Source of the DNA: Paenibacillus aceris | GTDB lineage: Bacteria; Bacillota; Bacilli; Paenibacillales; NBRC-103111 | Length of the DNA: 64,000 nucleotides | NCBI RefSeq assembly: GCF_017874035.1 | Contig: NZ_JAGGKV010000010.1 | Location: forward strand, 124,001 to 188,000 | Direction: 5' to 3' | Shown here: one piece after another, positions 33,714 through 42,041 of the stretch | How positions within the stretch are numbered: position 1 is the first letter of the stretch | How the letters are laid out: each line of letters opens with the position of its first letter | Position numbers and translations under genes: made by a program | Notes under the pieces: model-generated | Seen by the model: the letters and a program-made list of their open reading frames with translations, nothing else | The model's database searches: none | What the model was told of the DNA's origin: nothing

Positions 33714-34595
33714 TTACAGCACCTGGTCTCCATCGTAGGTAGCAATTTTTTTGTATAGATCCGGACGACGGTCGCGGAAAATGCCCCACTCGATCCGCTG
33801 AACTTCCAGCTGATCCAGGTCGAATTCGGCGACAAGCACCGTTTCTTCCGTGCGGCCTGCTTCTTCAATCATATTGCCCTGCGGGCCTGCAATGAAGGAA
33901 GATCCGTAGAAGTCGATGCTGGAATCCTCGTCTTCTTCTTTACCGATGCGATTCGATGCAATAACCGGCATCAGGTTCGACGCAGCGTGTCCGCGCATAC
34001 ACATTTGCCAGTGATCTTTCGAGTCGATAGAGCCATCCTGAGGCTCTGAGCCGATTGCGGTCGGATAGAACAGCAGCTCAGCGCCCATCAGAGCCATAAC
34101 GCGCGCAGCTTCCGGGTACCACTGATCCCAACAAACGCCGACGCCGATTTTGGCGTAGCGTGTTTTCCACACTTTGAAGCCGGTGTCGCCGGGATTAAAA
34201 TAAAACTTTTCCTCATACCCCGGACCGTCCGGAATGTGGCTTTTGCGGTAAGTGCCGAGCACTTGGCCATCGGCGTCAATCACAGCTAGCGAGTTGTAGC
34301 GTGCATAATTCTTTTTCTCATAAAAAGAAATCGGCAGAACGACCCCAAGCTCTTTGGCAATTTCGCGGAAATGATTGATCGCTTTGTTGTTCTCCAGCTC
34401 CGTCGCGTAGCGGTAGTAGTCGGACTTTTCTTTTTGGCAGAAATAAGGCGTCTCGAAAAGCTCTTGAATCAAAATAATTTGCGCACCTTTCGCGGCCGCC
34501 TGACGAACCAGTGCCTCGGCTTTGCGAATGTTTTCTTCGATGTTATCGGAACAGCTCATTTGCGTTGCTGCTACTTTTACGTTTCTCACGATCAA
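33714..34595 (-). CDS. aguB: N-carbamoylputrescine amidohydrolase
   Basis: 293 residues of the nitrilase superfamily. It splits N-carbamoylputrescine into putrescine, CO2 and ammonia. The triad is visible: Glu in ILIQELFETPYFCQ (about 45), Lys in YRKSHIPDGPGYEE (about 120) and Cys in GVGVCWDQWYPEAA (about 155). It follows aguA directly (stop and start adjacent) and precedes a LysE exporter. Confidence 0.93.
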   Translation of the reverse strand: MIVRNVKVAATQMSCSDNIEENIRKAEALVRQAAAKGAQIILIQELFETPYFCQKEKSDYYRYATELENNKAINHFREIAKELGVVLPISFYEKKNYARYNSLAVIDADGQVLGTYRKSHIPDGPGYEEKFYFNPGDTGFKVWKTRYAKIGVGVCWDQWYPEAARVMALMGAELLFYPTAIGSEPQDGSIDSKDHWQMCMRGHAASNLMPVIASNRIGKEEDEDSSIDFYGSSFIAGPQGNMIEEAGRTEETVLVAEFDLDQLEVQRIEWGIFRDRRPDLYKKIATYDGDQVL

Positions 34596-35639
34596 TCACC
34601 CTTTCTGGCTTGCTGGCATTTGCTGCGTTGTGCAGTGAACGTTGCCGCCCTCTTTGATAATGGACATACCGTTGATTTTGCGGATTCTACGATCCGGGAA
34701 CGCCGCGCTCAGCACTTCTTCTGCTTTGCGATCCGTTTCTTCCGCAGTCCCGCCGAACACCGGCAAAATAATGCCGCCGTTTACGAAATAAAAGTTCAGA
34801 TAGCTTAGCGTTAAACGCTGCTCTTCAAAGAACGTAATCGGAGGCTGTTCGATTTGGATAATCTCGAAGGAACGACCTTTTGCGTCTGTCGCATTGCGTA
34901 GAATCTCTAGATTTTCCTGTGTGATCGCATAGTTCGCATCCGATGGATCGTTGCATACTTGCAGGATGATTTTGCCCGGAGCGGCGAAGCATGCGATGTT
35001 ATCGACATGGCCGTCCGTTTCGTCACCGTCGAGTCCTTTGTTCAGCCAGATGATTTTCTCAACATTGACGAAGTTCTTAACGAGCTCCTCGATTTCCAAA
35101 CGACTCAACTCCGGATTCCGGTTCGTATTGAGCAAGCATTCTTCTGTTGTCAAAAGTGTGCCTTCCCCATCGACATGAATGGAGCCGCCTTCCATCACGA
35201 GCGGAGCGTCAAAACGTTTCACCCCATGATGCTCCAATATTTGCGGGGCCACATTATCATCCAGATCCCAAGGGGCATATTTGCCGCCCCATGCATTGAA
35301 TTTCCAATTGACCGCGGCAAGCTCCTGCTGCTCATTCAACAAGAAGGTTGGGCCATTATCACGGAACCAAGCATCGTTATGCTCAATTGTCAGGAAATCT
35401 ACGTTAGGCTCTGTAAACATCGTTTTCACTTGCTCCGCATCCGCAGGGTTTACGATCACAGTTACTGGCTCGAACTCAGCGATGGCTTTTGCCAAATCGG
35501 CATATCCCTTTGTTACAACGGCATGATCCTCTGGGTACACCATGGAAGCTTGTACAGGCCAGGAAATGAAAGTACGTTTATGTGTTGTCCATTCTGCCGG
35601 CATTTTATAGAGTAAATCCTTAGGTTTCATGTTTTTCAT
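34596..35639 (-). CDS. aguA: Agmatine deiminase
   Basis: About 347 residues of the PAD_porph family. It converts agmatine into N-carbamoylputrescine. Motifs: FISWPVQ near the start, WFRDNGPTFLLN (about 92-103), MEGGSIHVDGEGTLLTTEEC and the C-terminal nucleophile in GGNVHCTTQQMPASQ. AAGTGAG precedes ATG 35639; GTG 35648 and ATG 35630 are other possible starts. Arginine decarboxylase, which would supply agmatine, is not in this window. Confidence 0.95.
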   Translation of the reverse strand: MKNMKPKDLLYKMPAEWTTHKRTFISWPVQASMVYPEDHAVVTKGYADLAKAIAEFEPVTVIVNPADAEQVKTMFTEPNVDFLTIEHNDAWFRDNGPTFLLNEQQELAAVNWKFNAWGGKYAPWDLDDNVAPQILEHHGVKRFDAPLVMEGGSIHVDGEGTLLTTEECLLNTNRNPELSRLEIEELVKNFVNVEKIIWLNKGLDGDETDGHVDNIACFAAPGKIILQVCNDPSDANYAITQENLEILRNATDAKGRSFEIIQIEQPPITFFEEQRLTLSYLNFYFVNGGIILPVFGGTAEETDRKAEEVLSAAFPDRRIRKINGMSIIKEGGNVHCTTQQMPASQKG

Positions 35640-35899
35640 CCATCTCACTTTATATTAATTTATTGGGTTGATCCTGATTATACGAATTTGAGGCCAAAAT
35701 GCACCGTCTTTCATCATATAACAAAAGAAGCCTTCGCTCAATGTACAGAGCTTTACAATTTTAGCAACGATCTTCTGCCAGGGTCCTTCCAATGTCCGGC
35801 AAAAGTCCATCCAAAATTCGCTTTGTATAGTTTGCTCCCGTTAAATGAACATTAAAAAGGCTTGAAAAGCGCAGCACACAATAGGGAGGATGGACGAAC

Positions 35900-36535
35900 T
35901 TGGCAACTATTTTACACATTACCGCACACCCTCATGATCATCAAACCTCTTACAGTATGGCTGTAGGAAAAGCCTTTATCGATGCTTATCGAGAAGCCAA
36001 TCCTAACGATGAAGTCATTCCTATCGATTTGTACAGCATTTCGGTACCGCACATTGATGCCGATGTGTTCAGCGGATGGGGGAAATTACGTGGCGGTCAG
36101 GACTTTTCCTCGCTCAGCAAAGATGAACAGTCCAAAGTAGCCCGTCTCGGGGAATTAACCGATCAGTTTGTCGCGGCGGATAAGTATGTTTTTGTTACAC
36201 CGATGTGGAACTTTTCCTTTCCTCCAATCATGAAAGCTTATATCGACTCGCTGTGTACAGCCGGGAAAACGTTCAAATATACGGAAAACGGTCCTGTCGG
36301 CTTGCTGCCTGGCAAAAAGGCGCTGCATATCCAAGCCCGAGGCGGTGTGTATTCGGAGGGCCCCGCAGCAGCTATGGAAATGGGGCATCGTTATTTAAGC
36401 ATTATTATGGGATTCTTCGGAATTACCGACTTCCAGGGGATTTTTGTGGAAGGACATAACCAGTTCCCTGATAAGGCGCAGCAAATAAAAGAAGAAGCGA
36501 TCGCTCGTGCGAAGGATTTGGCGAAGAGCTTCTAA
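35900..36535 (+). CDS. azoR: FMN-dependent NADH-azoreductase
   Basis: 211 residues with a flavodoxin-like fold. Motifs: N-terminal phosphate loop region [19 protein letters not shown] contact [17 protein letters not shown] (about 99-115) and RGGVYSEG (about 150). These enzymes reduce azo bonds and quinones with NADH and protect against thiol stress. The start is TTG 35900, 9 bp after GGGAGGA; the nearby ATG 35890 is in another frame. Confidence 0.93.
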   Translation: MATILHITAHPHDHQTSYSMAVGKAFIDAYREANPNDEVIPIDLYSISVPHIDADVFSGWGKLRGGQDFSSLSKDEQSKVARLGELTDQFVAADKYVFVTPMWNFSFPPIMKAYIDSLCTAGKTFKYTENGPVGLLPGKKALHIQARGGVYSEGPAAAMEMGHRYLSIIMGFFGITDFQGIFVEGHNQFPDKAQQIKEEAIARAKDLAKSF

Positions 36536-36570
36536 CGAAGTGCTTCTGGCGAGGTACTAAAAAGGTCTTA

Positions 36571-36606
36571 AAAAGGTCTGTTTCACCATCGGTGAACAGA
36601 CCTTTT
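36571..36606 (+). terminator. Terminator of azoR
   Basis: AAAAGGTCTGTT(TC)ACC-ATC-GGT(GA)ACAGACCTTTT. Confidence 0.85.
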
Positions 36607-36703
36607 CGCGCAGACAGACTGGCGGATGAAAACCAGCCTCACATTTTTTCTTTCGGACATAGGAATAGCGGCGTTGCAATGTGCCCACCGCTCCACGCCA
36701 TAA

Positions 36704-36748
36704 GAAAAAGCCAAGCAATCCCGTGACACGGGTCTGCTTAGCTTTTTT
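36704..36748. terminator. Terminator of the phosphoesterase operon (bidirectional shape)
   Basis: AAAAAGCCAAGCAATCCCGTG pairs with CACGGGTCTGCTTAGCTTTTTT with two mismatches (arms written in two parts of up to 20 bases); T-runs on both strands. It follows the phosphoesterase stop by 2 bp. Confidence 0.85.
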
Positions 36749-36750
36749 GA

Positions 36751-37482
36751 CTACTTCTTCCGCCCCCGGTACTGCCCAGTCCGCAGCTCCAAAATATAAG
36801 CCTCAGCGTCAGGCATCCGCTCATCTTTGGCATGCTGTACAGCAAGCTCGATGTTATAAGGAACTCTTACATGCTGAAGATTGAACATACCGGGCTGCTT
36901 GCTGGCATAATGCCCTTCCACCAACACATAGGAAGCTTGCGTCATATCCAGCGGATTACCAACGCTCCCCGTGTTGAACAGCATCCGGCCCTTGAGAATT
37001 TGCAGGAAAGCATTGTGGACATCGGCATAGCCCGCTACATCCGCTTCCCGCTGCTCTCCGCAGGCTTCAGAGGACTCGAACATCGACAAGCGGCTCTCCA
37101 TAGAATCCCACGGCTGGATGCGCTCATAAACGCTTCTTGGCGAAGCATGAAACAATCTCACGAACTTACCGCTCATCCAAAATTCGCAGCAAAACGGCAG
37201 CTCTTTCAAATACGCCATCCGCTCTTGCCCCAACCGTTCCTGCTGCCAAAGTAAAACCGGATCTGTCGCCTTGTTCCCAATGAAATCATCCCAATTTCCT
37301 TGGATAACGATCTCGCAAGTTTCCCGCACACGGTCCACGATCTGCTCAGAATGCGGCCCCTTGCCGACGAGGTCTCCGAGACAAATGATTTGCGTTACAT
37401 TCCGCTCCTGAATATCGTTCATCACCGCTTCGTATGCAGGCATATTACCATGGATATCTGAAATAAGGGCTATTTTCTCCAT
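36751..37482 (-). CDS. Metallophosphoesterase
   Basis: 243 residues of the calcineurin-like superfamily. Metal-binding motifs: SDIHGNMPAYEAV (D-x-H), CLGDLVGKGPHSE (GD) and IQGNWDD (GNxD). The late His motif is VEGHYASK. It probably hydrolyses a phosphodiester or phosphomonoester; substrate unknown. ATG 37482 follows AAAGGCGGG by 10 bp. It lies 21 bp after the DHODH-like membrane gene, same strand. Confidence 0.85.
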   Translation of the reverse strand: MEKIALISDIHGNMPAYEAVMNDIQERNVTQIICLGDLVGKGPHSEQIVDRVRETCEIVIQGNWDDFIGNKATDPVLLWQQERLGQERMAYLKELPFCCEFWMSGKFVRLFHASPRSVYERIQPWDSMESRLSMFESSEACGEQREADVAGYADVHNAFLQILKGRMLFNTGSVGNPLDMTQASYVLVEGHYASKQPGMFNLQHVRVPYNIELAVQHAKDERMPDAEAYILELRTGQYRGRKK

Positions 37483-37503
37483 CAAGCCGCACCCGCCTTT
37501 ATG

Positions 37504-39456
37504 TTAAAATGGTTCCGCTGTTGTCGTTCTCGTTCGTTCCGTCCCCGTGCCTGCCCCTCGAACCAGAAAAGGATGCATCAGATACAGGCCAGCCACATAC
37601 AGCAGCACAGCTATATAAACAGGAAGCAAATGAATGAAATCTGTATAGCCGATATGAAAATGCACCAGCAACCCGGCAGCGAAGCCCGGGGTACCGCCCC
37701 AAAGAAACGTCCACCACAGCCAACTTTCGCCTTGGTTGACTCCCCAGAGCGCGGAAGCCGCTATAGCGACCGCCAGCGAAAACAATGCCCCGCCAAAGCC
37801 CGCCCTGTCATGCGCGATCAGCGGAATCAGATGCTCATTCCATTCAGCGAGCTGACGGGCGGTCAAGCCGAGATAAGCCAAGTCGGTCGGCACGAAGACG
37901 CTCGTAATTCCAACGAAAGCGATCGTTAGTCCTCCAAACGCAAGACCGATTCCAAGCACAACGAAGCAGCATTGCCCCCATTGAGCCCGGCGCCAGACGA
38001 TGTCATTCGTCAAGCCGGGCGGCTTGCGTGAGGGGTAGTCCTTCAAACCGCGCAGCGTGAGCAGCAGCATCGGAAGCAGCACGGCGGCAGCAGTAGCATG
38101 CAGCGGATCAAAATAGCCGTAGCCAAGATAAAGAAAGAAGCTGCTGAAGCCGACCGTACACGAAGCCAGCAGTGCGGTGCGTGCCCAATGCAAGCCAAAG
38201 CGCAGACCATGCTTAGCTAGCTGGCTGTAAAAGATGCCGAGTGAAATCATCGTCCCGGCCAAGGTGATACGGTCATGGGACATGAAGTGTATAATATGCC
38301 CGTTAAATCGATTTATGACACTTCGGCTTACGCCAAGAAAGGTTTCATCGTAAGGCAAAAGCACACTGGTCGCGGCAATGAGCCATGCCAGTAGACCACC
38401 AATGATCATACTGAAGCCGAGCAGGCTCATCCAGCCCCAATTCGCCCAAAATGACGGTGGCTGGGGCTCTTCCGTCTCGCGAATGCGATCATACAAGATC
38501 GCTTCGTTAATTCGCTTAGGCAGTCCAGGCCCGGCATACACCAGCCCGCTGTGCAGCTGTACGCTATTCGCGCCAGCCGCCAATAGCTCCAGAGCATCCT
38601 GTGGCTGGCTGACAGCACCAGCCGCAACGATCGTGGCCGCCCCTGCCGAGCGGAGCCGGCGAACCAGGCTCAGCTGGGCGCTGAGGACATCGCTCCCGCC
38701 AACGCGGACGCGGCGGCTGCCCTCCTCGCGCAGCGCTTCGCCGACGACGACCCCGCTCCAGCTCGACAGCTGGGCGGCGAGTTCCCGCAGCGTGCCTTCG
38801 GGCAGCTGCGGCGGCACGTACAGCAGCGCCGGCTTGCCCGCTGCTGCTGCCAGCTGGCGTACCTCCGTGAGGTACGCCATGGCTTCATCCGGTGGCCAGC
38901 CTTCGGCAAGGCCATCGATGTAGAAGCCCGCCGCGTACGGTGCCAGCTTCTCCAGCAGCTCCTGCTGCTGAAGCAGCGCCTCGCGCGGCGTGCTGCCCGG
39001 CATCGGCCGAAGCCGCACGAAGTGCGGCAGGCGATGCCCCGTGCCCTTGCGCAGGCGCGCGGTGATCGCATCCGCGCCTGTGTTAGCGTAGCCATCGGGG
39101 TACACGATGGCTTCCTGCTCGGGGACGCGCGCGATCGGACCGTCGCAGCGCACTTCGCGCACCGTGACAGGGCCGAGCTCGATGAAGCCGATCCCGAGCT
39201 GCGCCAGCGCTTTGTGCGCTGTACCCTGAAGATCGAGCGCGCCGCTCAAGCCGACGGGGCACGAGACCTGCACGCCCGCGATTTCGTCGTGGAGCACTGC
39301 CGACTGCTCGAAATGGCCCATCGTTTTGATCACGAAGGCTCCTCCGGGCATGCGGCTTAAGCCGCCCATCGCCTGTAAGGTAAGGTTTCTTGCGAGCTTG
39401 GGAGGCAAACCAAACAAAAGTGGTTTAAATATCGAATGATAAGACCAGTCAGGCAT
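37504..39456 (-). CDS. Degenerate dihydroorotate dehydrogenase-like domain fused to a duplicated membrane domain
   Basis: 650 residues. Residues 1-340 follow the class 2 DHODH pattern: the end GAVSQPQDALELLAAGANSV and VQLHSGLVYAGPGLPKRINE is well conserved. Yet GLAAGFDKNG is GLSGALDLQG (FMN Lys lost), and the catalytic NVSSPNT segment is replaced by GFYIDGLAEG. Residues about 350-640 hold some eight membrane helices in two similar halves, each with a ...HxxHxxxHDRxxxxG motif (HIIHFMSHDRITLAGTMIS and HLIPLIAHDRAGFGGALFS) and a later GY.D..H. Activity as pyrD is doubtful; a membrane sensing or lipid/quinone role is open. AGGAGCGCTTCG precedes ATG. Confidence 0.8.
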   Translation of the reverse strand: MPDWSYHSIFKPLLFGLPPKLARNLTLQAMGGLSRMPGGAFVIKTMGHFEQSAVLHDEIAGVQVSCPVGLSGALDLQGTAHKALAQLGIGFIELGPVTVREVRCDGPIARVPEQEAIVYPDGYANTGADAITARLRKGTGHRLPHFVRLRPMPGSTPREALLQQQELLEKLAPYAAGFYIDGLAEGWPPDEAMAYLTEVRQLAAAAGKPALLYVPPQLPEGTLRELAAQLSSWSGVVVGEALREEGSRRVRVGGSDVLSAQLSLVRRLRSAGAATIVAAGAVSQPQDALELLAAGANSVQLHSGLVYAGPGLPKRINEAILYDRIRETEEPQPPSFWANWGWMSLLGFSMIIGGLLAWLIAATSVLLPYDETFLGVSRSVINRFNGHIIHFMSHDRITLAGTMISLGIFYSQLAKHGLRFGLHWARTALLASCTVGFSSFFLYLGYGYFDPLHATAAAVLLPMLLLTLRGLKDYPSRKPPGLTNDIVWRRAQWGQCCFVVLGIGLAFGGLTIAFVGITSVFVPTDLAYLGLTARQLAEWNEHLIPLIAHDRAGFGGALFSLAVAIAASALWGVNQGESWLWWTFLWGGTPGFAAGLLVHFHIGYTDFIHLLPVYIAVLLYVAGLYLMHPFLVRGAGTGTERTRTTTAEPF

Positions 39457-39556
39457 CGAAGCGCTCCTGTCTCTTATAATGATATGGAAATTTCTTCATT
39501 CTAGTATAACGCGAAAAGGCTGAAAATGAATACAGACACAGATTGTTGTCTTTTCG

Positions 39557-39599
39557 TGTGATTACAATCACTCCCCAAGCGCTTACCTTCTACTATACT
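39557..39599 (+). promoter_or_regulatory. Fnr/Crp-type box and -10 box of hmp
   Basis: TGTGA-TTACAA-TCACT (39557-39572) matches 9 of 10 conserved bases of TGTGA-N6-TCACA. TATACT at 39594-39599 would be the -10 box; with a start about 7 bp on, the box centre lies near -41.5, the class II activator position. Confidence 0.65.
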
Positions 39600-39642
39600 T
39601 ACCTCATAACCATCAAAACTTTCTGAAGTGAGGCGAGTCTCT

Positions 39643-40857
39643 ATGCTAAGTCAACATTCGATCGACATCATTAAGTCTACTGTTCCCGTGTTAGAGATAC
39701 ATGGCACAACCATTACGAAACGCTTCTACGACATGTTGTTCACCTCGCACCCGGAACTGCTGAACATCTTCAACCATGCGAATCAAAAACAAGGCAAGCA
39801 GCAAACGGCTCTAGCCAATGCCGTTTATGCGGCTGCGCTGCATATCGACAGGCTCGAGGCCATTTTGCCGGTTGTGAAACAAATCGCACACAAGCATCGC
39901 AGCCTAGGGGTGAAACCAGAACATTATCCAATTGTCGGACAGCATTTGCTTGCCGCTATACAAGATGTGCTTGGTGACGCGGCTACACCGGATATTTTGC
40001 AGGCATGGGGCGAAGCCTATGGCATCATTGCCGATGCTTTTATCGGAGTTGAAGCGGATATGTATCATCAGGCGGAAGCTCAAAAGGGCGGTTGGGCGGA
40101 TTTCAAACGTTTTCGAATTGTTCGGAAGGTGAAAGAAAGCGATGTGATTACCTCGTTCTATCTTATGCCTGAGGATGGAGCTCCACTCGCTGCTTTTGAA
40201 CCGGGGCAATATGTCAGTGTCAAAATTGAGATTCCCGGTGACGAGTATACGCATATTCGGCAGTATAGCCTCTCAGATGCGCCAGGTAAGCCTCACTACC
40301 GGATTTCCGTGAAACGGGAGGATCTGATGGCGGACCGCCCCGCCGGCAAGGTTTCGGTGTTCCTGCATGAGAAGACAACGGAAGGTGACGTACTGCTGCT
40401 ATCCGCGCCAGCCGGAGATTTCACACTGGAGCAGCAAGATACCCGGCCTGTCGTTCTCATTAGCGGCGGTGTCGGACTGACCCCGATGGTCAGCATGCTG
40501 TATACGTTGGCGGCCACTAATCCGAAGCGCCAAGTGACATTCATTCACGCCGCTCAGAATAGCCAACATCATGCCTTCAAGCGGCAAATCGAGGAGCTGG
40601 CCTTGCAGTATCCTGCACTGAGTGTTTATTGGTGCTACGATAAACCGACAGCCTCAGATCGGGCAGAGAATGCTTTTCATAGAGAAGGCCACATTCATCT
40701 GGATTGGCTTCAAAGCGTGGTGCCTACACCAGCGGCCAGCTTCTATTTCTGCGGTCCCGTTCCCTTCATGAAGGCTGTAAACAGCGCGCTGCGCGAATGG
40801 GGGGTCCCTGAAGAGGATCGGCATTATGAGTTTTTCGGCCCTGCCGGAAGTTTATGA
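39643..40857 (+). CDS. hmp: Flavohaemoglobin, nitric oxide dioxygenase
   Basis: 404 residues. The globin domain (about 1-140) has the proximal His region KHRSLGVKPEHYPIVGQHLL; the FAD domain (about 150-255) has RQYSLSDAPGKPHYRISVKR; the NAD domain has ISGGVGLTPMVSML and FYFCGPVPFM. It oxidises NO to nitrate with oxygen and NADH. ATG 39643 follows GTGAGG by 9 bp; GTG 39628 is in frame but overlaps it. Only 2 bp separate its stop from that of the convergent Crp/Fnr gene. Confidence 0.95.
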   Translation: MLSQHSIDIIKSTVPVLEIHGTTITKRFYDMLFTSHPELLNIFNHANQKQGKQQTALANAVYAAALHIDRLEAILPVVKQIAHKHRSLGVKPEHYPIVGQHLLAAIQDVLGDAATPDILQAWGEAYGIIADAFIGVEADMYHQAEAQKGGWADFKRFRIVRKVKESDVITSFYLMPEDGAPLAAFEPGQYVSVKIEIPGDEYTHIRQYSLSDAPGKPHYRISVKREDLMADRPAGKVSVFLHEKTTEGDVLLLSAPAGDFTLEQQDTRPVVLISGGVGLTPMVSMLYTLAATNPKRQVTFIHAAQNSQHHAFKRQIEELALQYPALSVYWCYDKPTASDRAENAFHREGHIHLDWLQSVVPTPAASFYFCGPVPFMKAVNSALREWGVPEEDRHYEFFGPAGSL

Positions 40858-40859
40858 CT

Positions 40860-41366
40860 TTAGAATTTGGTGGCCTGCTCTCGCAAAAGGCGATTCACAG
40901 TCTCTCGGCGAAGCCCGATCAATTGGCCGATTTCTTCCTGCGTTAACACCTCAGTCAAAACGGTGGTGCCCAGATAGCTGTGTACCCAACGCTCCAGCTT
41001 CTTAAGCTTCATAGCAGGAGTCACTTCCGTCAATTGATCAATCCGCTGCTGCATCATTCTAAGCTTATCCTGCAGCTGCTCGGCAATCCTGCGGTATTGC
41101 TCGGGGTTGCTCTCCAATTGACGGTACCACTCCTCAGCCGGAATGATTTCAATTTCACAAGCCGCAAGCGCGATGGCTGTCCCATAGTAAGGTTTGGGAC
41201 TGATCAAAGAATGATGCGGGATCGTCTCCTCCGGCACAATAATGTTGACGAGTGTGGCATGGCCGTCCTCGTGGACACGGACAATTTTGAGCAGTCCGCT
41301 TTTTAGTCGAAACAGGCCTCCTGCTTCCCCTTGACGGAACAGCGTCTCTCCTTTGTGCAGCCTCAT
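40860..41366 (-). CDS. Crp/Fnr-family transcriptional regulator
   Basis: 168 residues, shorter than the usual 220-230. A cyclic-nucleotide-binding-like domain (about 1-105, GETLFRQGEAGGLFRLKSG) is followed by the dimer helix and an HTH near the end: LTQEEIGQLIGLRRETVNRL (about 143-162). No N-terminal cysteine cluster for an Fe-S centre is seen. AAAGGAG precedes ATG. It converges on hmp, whose promoter has a Crp/Fnr box, so hmp is a good candidate target. Confidence 0.85.
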   Translation of the reverse strand: MRLHKGETLFRQGEAGGLFRLKSGLLKIVRVHEDGHATLVNIIVPEETIPHHSLISPKPYYGTAIALAACEIEIIPAEEWYRQLESNPEQYRRIAEQLQDKLRMMQQRIDQLTEVTPAMKLKKLERWVHSYLGTTVLTEVLTQEEIGQLIGLRRETVNRLLREQATKF

Positions 41367-41384
41367 ATTCGGTCTCCTTTATGA

Positions 41385-41422
41385 GAAAAAGCGACAGCAG
41401 TTCTTCTGCTGATCGCTTTTAT
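41385..41422 (-). terminator. Terminator between the membrane gene and crp
   Basis: AAAAGCGA(C)AGCAG-TTCTT-CTGCT(G)ATCGCTTTT. On the minus strand it follows the membrane protein gene and lies only about 10 bp before the crp ribosome site, so it may also act as an attenuator for crp. Confidence 0.75.
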
Positions 41423-41426
41423 TTGT

Positions 41427-41927
41427 TTACAATTCTTTTTTGACAGGCGTTGGCGTTACTTTACTGCGGAACAGCGCAAGGGCCTCCGACCATTTGGAGA
41501 TGACCGGCATCTGCTCCACCTTCCCAATGAGCCACACAGACACCATTAGACCAAGCAATGAAACCAGAACGGCCGATGGCAGAGCCCAAATTGAAGTCGG
41601 ATGCGCAAAAAAGGGCACGAACGACACAGCCAAAATCGGAGCTGCATTCCATTTGAAAAGTTGTATGAGTGAGATCGTAACAATGGCCGTAAGGAAAAAG
41701 GAGACGGCGCCGTGATTCACGCTGTACATCACACTCCCGATTGTTACAGCAATAATAGCACCTATTGTAATTCGGCCGACATCTTTAATTTGGTCTACGC
41801 GATGCATGAACAGGAAGCTGAACGCACCTAGTGTCGGATAAAAAACCATCTTCAGCGATGGAAAATGGTAGGATGCCCAATAAGCTCCCATTAAGTAGCA
41901 GCAAATGATGAATGAACGCAGAAGCAT
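41427..41927 (-). CDS. HPP-like or FUSC-like small membrane protein, function unknown
   Basis: 166 residues, about five membrane helices, with the motif FYPTLGAFSFLFMHR and a cytoplasmic C-tail. The segment layout and the PTLGAF motif resemble HPP/aromatic-acid exporter-like half proteins, but I cannot assign it. ATG 41927 follows GGACGGGAACC; the frame extends 14 codons more. It is upstream of the Crp/Fnr gene on the same strand. Confidence 0.6.
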   Translation of the reverse strand: MLLRSFIICCYLMGAYWASYHFPSLKMVFYPTLGAFSFLFMHRVDQIKDVGRITIGAIIAVTIGSVMYSVNHGAVSFFLTAIVTISLIQLFKWNAAPILAVSFVPFFAHPTSIWALPSAVLVSLLGLMVSVWLIGKVEQMPVISKWSEALALFRSKVTPTPVKKEL

Positions 41928-42041
41928 CGTTGGTTCCCGTCCTTTGTGGTAAGTAATAAGAAGCAGCAAGCCTCAGCCTGCTACTAAGCCTTTCTTATTT
42001 TACCTAAGATCCAAGAGGATGGTCAATTGCAATTTTCAGGG

